Assembly (NCBI RefSeq): GCF_900108365.1
Contig: NZ_FNWQ01000002.1
Span: 930,001 to 994,000 of the forward strand
DNA length: 64,000 bases
Source of the DNA: Chryseobacterium culicis
GTDB taxonomy: Bacteria > Bacteroidota > Bacteroidia > Flavobacteriales > Weeksellaceae
Reading direction: 5' to 3'
Position numbers and translations under genes: made by a program. The notes beneath the pieces were generated by a model that saw nothing but the letters and a program-made list of their open reading frames with translations, ran no database searches and had not been told where the DNA came from. How positions within the stretch are numbered: the stretch's first letter is position 1; every line of letters begins with the position of its first letter. This document shows, in pieces, positions 36,044 through 43,959 of the stretch.

Positions 36044-36565
36044 TTAATCGTTTTTCTCTTTATTAGCTTTCACTACTTTATTCAGAGAGAGTTTTAAATC
36101 GTTTACTTCTTTTTGGGTCAGATAAGAAATATGGTATTTCAGCATTGTAGAGCCATTATTCTTACTGGAAACGGTAATGTATAATCTTTTGAAAAAGAGA
36201 ATACTGACCACATCATATTTTATCAGTTTGTATTTTGGAAATTCGTCGTGAAGAGGCTTGTCTAAAAAAGGAATAATATTCCTGTTTTTAAAGTTCAGTG
36301 CTTCTCCATCGCTGTCATATTCAAAAATCTGCCTGCCGCTGATGTAAAATATAATCAGCAGTATAAGGGGAACAATAATCAATAAATAACTTTCTTTACC
36401 CAGTGCATTAAATCTGTATTCATTTGCTACAAATATAATTATTCCGAACACTGTCATCATTAAAAGTAAAGTACTCAAAGAGTTATAAATTGATACTTTA
36501 TTACGGTTACTTAATCTCATTTTGATTTTTTGGGTGTAAGTTTTCCTAATTTTTACTTCATCCAA
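36044..36565 (-). CDS. Small membrane protein between parE and parC, unknown
   Basis: Unrecognised protein of 173 residues with two adjacent membrane segments (SLSTLLLMMTVFGIIIFVAN and YLLIIVPLILLIIFYISG). They are followed by about 95 residues that look like a cytoplasmic PH-like beta domain (RQIFEYDSDGEAL...YITVSSKNNGSTMLKYHISY). It ends six bases before the parC start, so it is probably co-transcribed with parC. No functional link to topoisomerase is known. Confidence 0.78.
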   Translation of the reverse strand: MDEVKIRKTYTQKIKMRLSNRNKVSIYNSLSTLLLMMTVFGIIIFVANEYRFNALGKESYLLIIVPLILLIIFYISGRQIFEYDSDGEALNFKNRNIIPFLDKPLHDEFPKYKLIKYDVVSILFFKRLYITVSSKNNGSTMLKYHISYLTQKEVNDLKLSLNKVVKANKEKND

Positions 36566-36684
36566 AATGTGTGTGTTTTTTTTGTCGGAGTCTGCCCGTT
36601 TTCACGAACACTGTATTTTAATTTTTCATTGAATCATTTTTTTATTTCTCAGTTTACAGGGAGTTTTTTTAAGTTTAAATTCTT

Positions 36685-38571
36685 TTAATTTTCTATTTCA
36701 TTCAGAATTTCTTTTTTATCAATATCAGTATCATCTTCCACTACAAGATTTTCCAGAATGAAGGTCTGTCTGTCCGGAGTATTTTTCCCCATATAGAATT
36801 CGAGAAGCTGATCTATTGTCTGGTCTTTTCCTACAACTACAGGTTCTAAGCGGATATCCTTGCCGATAAAGTGCTTAAATTCATCCGGAGAAATCTCTCC
36901 CAATCCTTTAAATCGTGTGATTTCTGGGTTTTTCCCCAGATCATTTAATGCTTTTACTCTTTCGGCCTCCGAATAACAATATCTTGTTTCCTTCTTGTTT
37001 CTCACCCTGAATAAAGGGGTCTGCAGGATATACAGGTGTCCGTTTTTAATCAGATCCGGGAAGAATTGAAGGAAGAAAGTAATCATCAGAAGACGGATGT
37101 GCATCCCGTCCACATCGGCATCAGTAGCAATGATCACCTGATTATATCTAAGATCTTCCAAACTTTCTTCAATATTTAAAGCGGCCTGAAGAAGGTTAAA
37201 CTCTTCATTTTCGTAGACTACTTTCTTGGTAAGACCATAGCAGTTCAGCGGTTTACCTTTCAGGGAAAATACTGCCTGAGTTTCCACATCTCTTGATTTT
37301 GTAATAGATCCTGATGCAGAATCTCCTTCGGTGATAAAGATCTGTGTATCTCCTTTTCTTTCGGCTTTCTGGTCGTTATAATGCTGTCTGCAGTCGCGCA
37401 GTTTTTTATTGTGAAGAGAAACTTTTTTAGCTCTTTCTCTTGCCAGTTTCTGAATACCTGAAAGTTCTTTTCTCTCTCTTTCGGATATTAATATTTTTCT
37501 CTGGATGGCTTCTGCAATTTCCGGATTCTTGTGTAAGAAATTATCCAGCTTGCTTTTGAGGAAATCTATGATAAATGTCCTTACCGTAGGTCCGTTCGGG
37601 CCCATATCATTAGACCCCAGTTTTGTTTTGGTCTGAGATTCGAAAACCGGCTCTTCTACATTGATCGAGATGGCTGCAATAATAGACTTTCTGATATCTG
37701 AAGCATCAAAACTTTTATTGAAAAATTCACGCACGGTCTTCACATAGGCTTCACGGAATGCATTGAGGTGTGTTCCTCCCTGCGTGGTGTTTTGTCCGTT
37801 AACGAATGAAAAATAGGTTTCTGTCTGTGATTTATCAGAATGGGTAATGGCAAGTTCAATATCCTCATCTTTTAAGTGAACGATCGGATAAAGAATCTCG
37901 CTTTCCAGTTCTTCTTCCAGCAAGTCTTTAAGACCGTTTTCGGAGTAATAGGTTTCTCCGTTAAAGAGAATTTTCAATCCCGGATTCAGGTAGGCATAAT
38001 TGCGGAGCATTCTTTCGATGTACTCCTTTCTGTATTTGAAGTGCTGGAATATTTCTCCATCTGGAATGAAGGAAATTTCGGTCCCATTTCTGTCCGAAGT
38101 TTCTTTTTCGTCAAAGTTTTCTTTGATCATACCACGGGAAAACTCAGCAACCTTCATTTTTCCGTCCCTGAAAGAACGTACACGGAAGTAGTCTGAAAGA
38201 GCATTTACCGCTTTGGTACCAACACCGTTCAAACCAACAGATTTTTTAAACGCTTTGCTGTCGTACTTACCACCGGTATTCATCTTGGACACAGCGTCTA
38301 CCACTTTCCCCAAAGGAATTCCACGTCCAAAGTCACGGATGGTTACTTTACCGTCATCCAGCTTTATTTCAATTCTTTTTCCCGACCGCATTCTGAACTC
38401 ATCAATAGAGTTGTCCAGAATTTCTTTAAGCAGGATATAAATACCGTCATCAGCAGAAGACCCGTCACCAAGCTTCCCGATGTACATACCGGGGCGCAGA
38501 CGGATGTGTTCCTGCCAATCGAGGGTTCTGATATTATCTTCGGAGTAGGTTGGATTTATTTCTTGTGACAT
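36685..38571 (-). CDS. parE: DNA topoisomerase IV subunit B
   Basis: ATPase subunit of topoisomerase IV; 628 residues from the ATG at 38571 ([20 protein letters not shown]). An in-frame ATG 15 bases upstream is less likely. The GHKL ATP site includes [12 protein letters not shown] and [10 protein letters not shown]. The transducer domain has [12 protein letters not shown]. The TOPRIM domain has [10 protein letters not shown] and the metal-binding [12 protein letters not shown]. The C-terminal tail ([20 protein letters not shown]) is typical of ParE-type proteins. It forms the active enzyme with the ParC encoded downstream. Confidence 0.93.
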   Translation of the reverse strand: MSQEINPTYSEDNIRTLDWQEHIRLRPGMYIGKLGDGSSADDGIYILLKEILDNSIDEFRMRSGKRIEIKLDDGKVTIRDFGRGIPLGKVVDAVSKMNTGGKYDSKAFKKSVGLNGVGTKAVNALSDYFRVRSFRDGKMKVAEFSRGMIKENFDEKETSDRNGTEISFIPDGEIFQHFKYRKEYIERMLRNYAYLNPGLKILFNGETYYSENGLKDLLEEELESEILYPIVHLKDEDIELAITHSDKSQTETYFSFVNGQNTTQGGTHLNAFREAYVKTVREFFNKSFDASDIRKSIIAAISINVEEPVFESQTKTKLGSNDMGPNGPTVRTFIIDFLKSKLDNFLHKNPEIAEAIQRKILISERERKELSGIQKLARERAKKVSLHNKKLRDCRQHYNDQKAERKGDTQIFITEGDSASGSITKSRDVETQAVFSLKGKPLNCYGLTKKVVYENEEFNLLQAALNIEESLEDLRYNQVIIATDADVDGMHIRLLMITFFLQFFPDLIKNGHLYILQTPLFRVRNKKETRYCYSEAERVKALNDLGKNPEITRFKGLGEISPDEFKHFIGKDIRLEPVVVGKDQTIDQLLEFYMGKNTPDRQTFILENLVVEDDTDIDKKEILNEIEN

Positions 38572-38591
38572 ATATGATTTCAGCAAACATA

Positions 38592-38599
38592 CAAAAGTA
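38592..38599 (-). promoter_or_regulatory. candidate -7 element for parE
   Basis: Minus strand TACTTTTG matches TAnnTTTG, 20 bases before the ATG at 38571. Confidence 0.5.
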
Positions 38600-38793
38600 C
38601 AAAATTGTCCAAAATTATCCGAATTTTAAAAATCATTTTTTCCTAACATGTAAGGTTTAGCTGGGAGAGCAGAAATAGAATTTCAAGCCAATTAAATATG
38701 TTATAGTACAAAAGCAGTAAAAGTTCATTCTAAGCCCTAAAATTTTTGTTAATATTACGTGCAGTTAAAATATTGTTTTGTAGCTCCTAAATT

Positions 38794-39330
38794 CTAATTT
38801 GCCTTTTCCAGCTTATGTATCATGTTTTTGAGCATAGCAGGCACAATAAGCTTATGAAAAGGACGAACAGGCAAAAAATACAGCACGCCCAGCCAATTAT
38901 GAAATTTTACGGTGGTGGATATCGTAAGGGAATTTTCTTCCTCATCTTTATTTTTGTCAAACAAAAGAGAAACTCTGAAATCCAGGTGTCTGTAATCTTC
39001 TCCCAGAATAATTTCGTTATACGTTTTATCAAAAACTTTAAAAAGTCCTATGCGTTCTCCCACTTCATATTGAGCATCATTCCCTGCCAATTTCTTTCCT
39101 GTTTCAGCTCCGGTTTTCAGCCCGAATATTCCGGCTATTTTATTCCTGAAAGCAAACATTTTCTTTCCCCAAACGGGTCCGCTTGTAAAGAAGGCTTTTC
39201 CAACTTCTGTAATATCAAGATTACTTCTTCTCTCCGTAAGTTTTCCTTCAAAGCTATCCATATAATCAAAATCTTTTTTTCCTTTGTACAATGCGGATGT
39301 TTCCGGAAACTCTGTCTTTTTAATTTTCAT
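38794..39330 (-). CDS. DUF2867 domain-containing protein
   Basis: Cytoplasmic protein of 178 residues composed of one DUF2867 domain. Recognisable pieces are FDYMDSFEGKLTERRSNLD, SGPVWGKKMFAFRNKIAGIF, the RHLDFRVSLLFDK strand, and the C-terminal VKFHNWLGVLYFLPVRPFHK. Function unknown; other members are fused to NAD(P)-binding domains, which are absent here. Monocistronic with its own -7 element. Confidence 0.87.
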   Translation of the reverse strand: MKIKKTEFPETSALYKGKKDFDYMDSFEGKLTERRSNLDITEVGKAFFTSGPVWGKKMFAFRNKIAGIFGLKTGAETGKKLAGNDAQYEVGERIGLFKVFDKTYNEIILGEDYRHLDFRVSLLFDKNKDEEENSLTISTTVKFHNWLGVLYFLPVRPFHKLIVPAMLKNMIHKLEKAN

Positions 39331-39362
39331 TGTTATTGGTTTTTAATGGAGTCTACTCCTAC

Positions 39363-39370
39363 CAAATTTA
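39363..39370 (-). promoter_or_regulatory. candidate -7 element for DUF2867 gene
   Basis: Minus strand TAAATTTG matches TAnnTTTG, 32 bases before the ATG. Confidence 0.45.
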
Positions 39371-39539
39371 GGCATCTTTGTGTACATTTTAAAGAAAAAA
39401 ACCAAACATATGTTTAAAGTCATGTTTTGTCTGAAAATGTCTCGGAACCCGATTTAGAATTACTCTTTACAGAATTTTTATTCTTTCAAATTCAAACCGC
39501 TTTAAATATTTCATTAAATTCGGTCAACAAAACTTTTTT

Positions 39540-40688
39540 ATGATACAACTTCCTTTGTCTAAACTTTCCAATGTAGGAACTACTATTTTCAGTCAGATGA
39601 CTCAGCTTGCCAATGAAAATGAAGCGATTAACCTTTCGCAGGGATTTCCTGATTTTATGCCTGACCCGGAATTACTCAATCATGTAGATCATTTTATAAA
39701 AAAAGGATTTAATCAGTATGCACCACTGGGAGGAATGATTGGTCTGAAGGAAGAAATTGCCCGGAAAATAGAAAACAGCCATCAGGCAGTGTACCATCCG
39801 GATTCTGAAATAACCGTTACAGCTGGCGGAACGCAGGCTATTTTCACTGCTATTGCTTCTTTTATCAAGAAAGATGATGAAGTGATCATTTTTGAGCCGG
39901 CTTACGACTGTTATGAACCTACCGTAGAACTTTTCGGAGGAATTATAAAGCGTTTCGAAATGAAAGCTCCTGATTACGTAATAGACTGGGCAGCTGTAAA
40001 AGATCTGGTGAGTGATAAAACCAGAATGATCATCCTTAACAATCCCAATAACCCATCAGGAAAAATTCTGAAAGAACAGGATATACAAGAACTTATCCAG
40101 CTGGTAAAAGATACTTCCATTCTTATTTTAAGTGACGAAGTCTATGAAAATATTGTTTTTGACGGGAAACAGCATGTAAGCATCTGCAAATATCCGGAAC
40201 TGAAAGAAAGAAGTCTTCTGGTAGCCTCTTTCGGGAAACTTTTTCATGTTACCGGATGGAAAGTGGGCTATTGTGCCGCACCCAAAAATTTAACTGATGA
40301 ATTCCGAAAAGTACACCAATTCAATGTTTTCTGCGTAAATACTCCTATTCAGCTGGCATTGGCGGAATACATGAAAGATGAGAATCACTATACGCAATTG
40401 AATCAGTTTTTCCAGGAAAAAAGAGATTTTCTGAGAAAAGGTCTGGGCGGAACTTCTTTTGAACTGCTGGATTGTGAAGGAACCTACTTTCAGGCGGTAA
40501 AATATGATAAGATTTCGGATAAAAATGATTTCGATTTTGCATCAGAACTCACGATCAATCATAAGGTTGCGAGCGTTCCTTTTTCTTCATTCTATAAAAA
40601 TAAGCTGAACGAAAATGTAATCAGACTGTGTTTTGCCAAAAAGCAGGAAACTCTTGAAAGAGCTATTGAAAATTTATCAAAGATTTAA
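39540..40688 (+). CDS. PLP-dependent methionine/aromatic aminotransferase (YbdL-like)
   Basis: Class I/II fold-type I aminotransferase of 382 residues. The start is MIQLPLSKLSNVGTTIFSQM, then a QGFPDFMPDPELL substrate motif. The PLP-binding NNPNNPSGKIL motif and Schiff-base lysine in SFGKLFHVTGWKVGYCAAP are present. The profile fits the methionine aminotransferase/kynurenine aminotransferase III group (YbdL). It may recycle methylthio-oxobutyrate to methionine. The small double-glycine peptide gene starts 25 bases downstream on the same strand, so read-through is possible. Confidence 0.9.
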   Translation: MIQLPLSKLSNVGTTIFSQMTQLANENEAINLSQGFPDFMPDPELLNHVDHFIKKGFNQYAPLGGMIGLKEEIARKIENSHQAVYHPDSEITVTAGGTQAIFTAIASFIKKDDEVIIFEPAYDCYEPTVELFGGIIKRFEMKAPDYVIDWAAVKDLVSDKTRMIILNNPNNPSGKILKEQDIQELIQLVKDTSILILSDEVYENIVFDGKQHVSICKYPELKERSLLVASFGKLFHVTGWKVGYCAAPKNLTDEFRKVHQFNVFCVNTPIQLALAEYMKDENHYTQLNQFFQEKRDFLRKGLGGTSFELLDCEGTYFQAVKYDKISDKNDFDFASELTINHKVASVPFSSFYKNKLNENVIRLCFAKKQETLERAIENLSKI

Positions 40689-40713
40689 TTTAACATCAAT
40701 TCAATATAAAACC

Positions 40714-40890
40714 ATGAAAAAATCAATTTTATCACAAGGAAAAAAACTAACGAGAACAGAATTACACAGAGTCAACGGAGGTTTGGGCACTATAAGATGT
40801 ACCAACTCTTCAGGCTACTGTGTATATATCGGACCGGGATGCAGCGAAGAGAAGTGCCAGTTACCGGAACCTCTTGAAGCTGTAGACTAA
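40714..40890 (+). CDS. Double-glycine leader Cys-rich peptide (A)
   Basis: Precursor of 58 residues. The leader (GKKLTRTELHRVNGG, ending at residues 22-23) matches the GG-type leader of bacteroidete peptides. The 35-residue core has four cysteines at 29, 36, 43 and 48 with spacing C-x6-C-x6-C-x4-C. This is the same spacing as peptide D and the second module of E. An acidic tail (PEPLEAVD) follows. It lies 25 bases after the aminotransferase gene and before a very long hairpin. Likely exported after cleavage behind GG by a C39 peptidase transporter not present in this window. Activity unknown. Confidence 0.85.
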   Translation: MKKSILSQGKKLTRTELHRVNGGLGTIRCTNSSGYCVYIGPGCSEEKCQLPEPLEAVD

Positions 40891-40894
40891 AAGG

Positions 40895-40935
40895 CAATAC
40901 ATCGGCCGGTTCATTTTGAACCGGCCGATGTATTG
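40895..40935. terminator. 19-bp perfect hairpin, probable bidirectional terminator
   Basis: CAATACATCGGCCGGTTCA pairs perfectly with its complement around a TTT loop. It lies between the convergent peptide A and SDR genes. The T run is weak on both sides. Confidence 0.7.
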
Positions 40936-40961
40936 AATGACACTATCTTATGTAAATGATC

Positions 40962-41726
40962 TTATAAAAACATTCCTCCGGAAACTTCAATTCTCTGGCC
41001 GTTGATCCATCTTGCATCTTCAGTACAAAGGAAAGCTACTACTCCGCCAATATCATCAGGAAGTCCGGCTCTGCCTAAAGCTGTATTGGCCGAAATCATT
41101 GAGTTTACCTGTGCATCATCTCTTGTCCTTCCACCTCCGAAATCGGTTTCAATAGCACCCGGAGCTACAACGTTAGATTTGATTTTTCTTGCTCCCAGTT
41201 CTTTTGCCTGATATTTTGTCAGCATATCAACAGCGGCTTTCATAGAACCATATACTGAAGATCCCGGTACGGCAAATCTCGCCAGTCCTGAAGATACGTT
41301 AATAATTCCGCCACCATCATTGATGAACGGCACCAATTTTTGAGTCAGGAAAAATACTCCTTTGAAATGAATATCAACCATGTCATCCAATTGCTCTTCT
41401 GTAACATCAGGAATCGGGGCATATAAAGCTGTACCTGCATTATTCACCAGATAATCAATATTTCTGCTTCCGGTTTTTCCTTCGAGATAATCCCCCAGCG
41501 TTTTAACAAAAGTTTCAAAACTTTTTGTTTCTTTGGTGTCTAATTGATAAGCTGCGGCTTTTCTGCCCATTGACTGGATTTCTTCTACTACTTTATCAGC
41601 TTCTTCTTTATTGCTCTTATAGGTAATCACCACATCTAATCCTTTTTGAGCGATTTTAAGTGCTGCGTTTTTCCCTAATCCACGGCTTCCGCCTGTTACT
41701 AATGCAATTTTTGTTTTTGTGTTCAT
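40962..41726 (-). CDS. Short-chain dehydrogenase/reductase
   Basis: NAD(P)-dependent classical SDR; 254 residues from the ATG at 41726 (MNTKTKIALVTGGSRGLGKN). An ATG 27 bases upstream is less likely. It shows the cofactor motif TGGSRGLGKN, NNAG in YLVNNAGTAL, catalytic Ser in INVSSGLARF and YGSMKAAVDML (YxxxK). The C-terminus WINGQRIEVSGGMFL is standard. It lies 89 bases downstream of an AraC regulator gene on the same strand, which may control it. Substrate unknown. Confidence 0.92.
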   Translation of the reverse strand: MNTKTKIALVTGGSRGLGKNAALKIAQKGLDVVITYKSNKEEADKVVEEIQSMGRKAAAYQLDTKETKSFETFVKTLGDYLEGKTGSRNIDYLVNNAGTALYAPIPDVTEEQLDDMVDIHFKGVFFLTQKLVPFINDGGGIINVSSGLARFAVPGSSVYGSMKAAVDMLTKYQAKELGARKIKSNVVAPGAIETDFGGGRTRDDAQVNSMISANTALGRAGLPDDIGGVVAFLCTEDARWINGQRIEVSGGMFL

Positions 41727-41815
41727 TGTATTTTGATTATTTTGATGGTACAAAGTTGGGATATTTTCAGAATGAGCTATTTGCTCGAATCAATCTGAAA
41801 TTTGCAAAATTCAAA

Positions 41816-42754
41816 TCAGGAGCGAAATTCTAAAGGCGTAAAGGAGGTTTTTCTTTTGAAGAAATTAGAGAAATGAGCAATTTCTTCAAAACCCAGTGCA
41901 TAAGAAATCTCAGAAACATTCCATTTGGTCTGTCTTAAGAGAATCTTAGCTTCCTGAATAATCCGGTCAGAAATAAATTCAGTGGTTGTTTTTCCTGTAC
42001 TTTCCTTTAACTTTTTATTCAGGTAATTAACGTGAACCGCCAATCTGTCGGCATAATCTTTAGCGGTTTTCAGCTGTAATCTTTGATCTGAAGATTCTAT
42101 GGGAAACTGTCTTTCAAGGAGTTCTATAAATAAAGATACGACTCTTAAGGAAGCATCATTTGAAGCTGAGAGTGTGGCAGCAGGCTGCAGTTTCTGGCCG
42201 TAATGAATAAGTTCCAGCACATAATTCCTGATCAGGTCATATTTGAAAATATAATCGGAAACGATTTCCTTTTTTATTTTGGTGAAGAGCATTTCTATTT
42301 CGTCTGCCAGTTCATCCTCAATTTCAAACACAGGAATATTGCCCGGCTGAAAAATAGGCAGATCTTCCAATGAAAACCGGGATTGAGCCTTGATAAAAAA
42401 GTCTTCTGTAAAGACGCAGAAACTTCCTGACTGATCAGGATCTTCCGGTACCCAGTGATAAGGAACTTTCGGGGTGGCAAATAATAAAGCATTTTTTTTG
42501 ACGGATATAATTTTGTCCGCATATTCGGCTCTGTTTTTCCCTCTTATAAGGCTTATTTTGTAGTATTTTCTCCTGTTATAAGGCATTTCGGAAGTAGTTC
42601 TTATTCGTTCAATAGTCTGTCTGATATCAAAAACATTAAAATGTCCGATATCTTTATGAAGACCTTTGGGAAAAATACTTTCAAGATCTTTGCCTAATTT
42701 GGCAGCCATTTCTTTATAGAAATCCTCCAGTGAAGTATGTGCTACTTTTTCCAT
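41816..42754 (-). CDS. AraC family transcriptional regulator
   Basis: Regulator of 312 residues: N-terminal cupin-like effector domain (about 1-190, with NRRKYYKISLIRGKN) and two C-terminal HTH motifs (DYADRLAVHVNYLNKKLKES; WNVSEISYALGFEEIAHFSN), ending in TPLEFRS. It is clearly paralogous to the AraC protein at 59822-60736, sharing the RRxYYKIS and HVNxLN pieces. The SDR gene follows on the same strand and the peptide cluster diverges from it, so either could be a target. Confidence 0.92.
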   Translation of the reverse strand: MEKVAHTSLEDFYKEMAAKLGKDLESIFPKGLHKDIGHFNVFDIRQTIERIRTTSEMPYNRRKYYKISLIRGKNRAEYADKIISVKKNALLFATPKVPYHWVPEDPDQSGSFCVFTEDFFIKAQSRFSLEDLPIFQPGNIPVFEIEDELADEIEMLFTKIKKEIVSDYIFKYDLIRNYVLELIHYGQKLQPAATLSASNDASLRVVSLFIELLERQFPIESSDQRLQLKTAKDYADRLAVHVNYLNKKLKESTGKTTTEFISDRIIQEAKILLRQTKWNVSEISYALGFEEIAHFSNFFKRKTSFTPLEFRS

Positions 42755-42774
42755 CGCAGATAATTTGTAAAATT

Positions 42775-42782
42775 CAAATATA
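42775..42782 (-). promoter_or_regulatory. candidate -7 element for AraC gene
   Basis: Minus strand TATATTTG matches TAnnTTTG, 20 bases before the ATG. In the same intergenic gap, TGAAATATTTCA (42887-42898) is a 12-bp palindrome ahead of the divergent peptide cluster. Confidence 0.5.
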
Positions 42783-42946
42783 CGAAGTTATAGAAAAGAC
42801 TGCTTTGAATTGATTGCAGAAAAGAATGAGGAATGCACAAATCAAAGGATTACATTAAAATAATTCTTTATTTTCTCTAAACACCGTGAAATATTTCATT
42901 TATTTTTACTATTTTAGTCACAACTAACCATTTAAAAATCAAGTCA

Positions 42947-43138
42947 ATGAAAAATCAAATCAATCAAATCGGAAAAAAACTAAACAAAAAAGAATTAAGA
43001 ACGATTAAAGGAGGTCTTATTAACTGTATGGAACCAGTTCTATGCCCTGCTCCACCGTGTGAACCTTCCTCTGATCCTTATGGATGTACTATCATCTCTC
43101 CCAAATGTGCTCAAAAAGAATGCAGACCTCAATTGTAG
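42947..43138 (+). CDS. Double-glycine leader Cys-rich peptide (B)
   Basis: First gene of the tandem cluster, 63 residues. Leader MKNQINQIGKKLNKKELRTI ends KGG at 21-23. The core has six cysteines at 27, 33, 38, 47, 54 and 59 (x5, x4, x8, x6, x4), ending CRPQL. The last three cysteines follow the family spacing C-x6-C-x4-C then RP. It resembles peptide C most closely. No modification enzyme or transporter gene is adjacent. Toxin, signal or other role is undetermined. Confidence 0.87.
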   Translation: MKNQINQIGKKLNKKELRTIKGGLINCMEPVLCPAPPCEPSSDPYGCTIISPKCAQKECRPQL

Positions 43139-43179
43139 CAACTGGTCATTTCTTCAACAAAAAAATATAAAAATATATT

Positions 43180-43371
43180 ATGAAAAAACCGGATCTTAAC
43201 AAAGGTAAAAGACTTAATAAAAAGGAATTAAAGTCTATTCAAGGTGGAATGCTTGACTGTATGGAACCCATTCCCTGTACGGAGTTTCCTTGCGAAACTT
43301 ATCCGCCGGGAGACGTGAGAAACTGTACTACGATATCGATCGGTTGTGCGCAAAAAGTCTGCCGTCCGTAA
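43180..43371 (+). CDS. Double-glycine leader Cys-rich peptide (C)
   Basis: Second gene of the cluster, 63 residues, 41 bases after B. Leader MKKPDLNKGKRLNKKELKSI ends QGG. Cysteines at 27, 33, 38, 49, 56 and 61 (x5, x4, x10, x6, x4), ending CRP. LDCMEP and CAQKVCRP match LNCMEP and CAQKECRP of B, indicating tandem duplication. Spacing between the third and fourth cysteines varies, the rest is constant. Confidence 0.87.
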   Translation: MKKPDLNKGKRLNKKELKSIQGGMLDCMEPIPCTEFPCETYPPGDVRNCTTISIGCAQKVCRP

Positions 43372-43412
43372 CCTGAGAATTTTATAAAAAAAATCACTAA
43401 ATACCAAATATT

Positions 43413-43571
43413 ATGAAAAATCAAGATTTAAACCACGGAAAAAAACTAAACAAAAAACAGCTGAGAGTTATTACCGGAGGAAAGGAAATGTGCCTGCTTC
43501 CGGATCTGACCTGTAAGAAATATTCTCTGGCCTGTGCAGAAAAGCAGTGCCAGCCAGGTATTGAATTGTAG
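43413..43571 (+). CDS. Double-glycine leader Cys-rich peptide (D)
   Basis: Third gene of the cluster, only 52 residues. Leader MKNQDLNHGKKLNKKQLRVI ends TGG. The core has four cysteines with spacing C-x6-C-x6-C-x4-C (MCLLPDLTCKKYSLACAEKQ then CQP), the minimal form of the family module. It sits 41 bases after C and 25 bases before E, so the four genes are likely one transcript. Confidence 0.85.
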   Translation: MKNQDLNHGKKLNKKQLRVITGGKEMCLLPDLTCKKYSLACAEKQCQPGIEL

Positions 43572-43596
43572 CATTAAACCACCAAAACTGTAACGA

Positions 43597-43854
43597 ATGA
43601 TAAACCATCATTTAAGCAATGGGAAAAAACTCAATAAAAAGGAGTTGAAAACCATTAAAGGAGGAGTAATGATATGCACCACGCACGGACTTGGTGGTAA
43701 GGTATGTGCACAAATTCATCCATCTTGTTACGAACCTCAATGCCGTCCTGGATTTACCCAAATCTGTATGCCAAACGGATCAACATGTTCTACCATTTCT
43801 TTCAATTGTGCAGAACCACCTTGCTGGCCTAATTTAGAACCACCAATTCAATAA
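43597..43854 (+). CDS. Double-glycine leader Cys-rich peptide (E), two modules
   Basis: Last gene of the cluster, 85 residues, the longest of the family. Leader GKKLNKKELKTIKGG. Eight cysteines form two successive modules: 27-37-44-49 (x9, x6, x4, then RP) and 57-64-71-76 (x6, x6, x4, then WP). The internal duplication adds about 30 residues. A terminator follows directly, ending the cluster. Confidence 0.87.
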   Translation: MINHHLSNGKKLNKKELKTIKGGVMICTTHGLGGKVCAQIHPSCYEPQCRPGFTQICMPNGSTCSTISFNCAEPPCWPNLEPPIQ

Positions 43855-43857
43855 TAT

Positions 43858-43892
43858 AAACTGCTTCTCTCAAGGAAGCAGTTTTATTTTTA
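43858..43892 (+). terminator. Terminator of the peptide cluster
   Basis: AAACTGCTTC / GAAGCAGTTT 10-bp stem with a seven-base loop and T-rich tail, directly after peptide E. Confidence 0.85.
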
Positions 43893-43900
43893 TATTCTGC

Positions 43901-43937
43901 AAAAAGCGCTTCCAAATACATGGAAGCGCCTTTTTTT
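43901..43937. terminator. Bidirectional terminator, serves ychF
   Basis: GCGCTTCCA / TGGAAGCGC stem with A run on the left and T run on the right. It works in either direction and lies 23 bases past the ychF stop. Confidence 0.85.
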
Positions 43938-43959
43938 ATAACTAACTTTAATACTTTTC

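Noticed and set aside
33446..38571. gyrA/gyrB in place of parC/parE
   Set aside because: The subunits are adjacent, the B subunit has a ParE-like tail, and the A subunit lacks a recognisable GyrA box.
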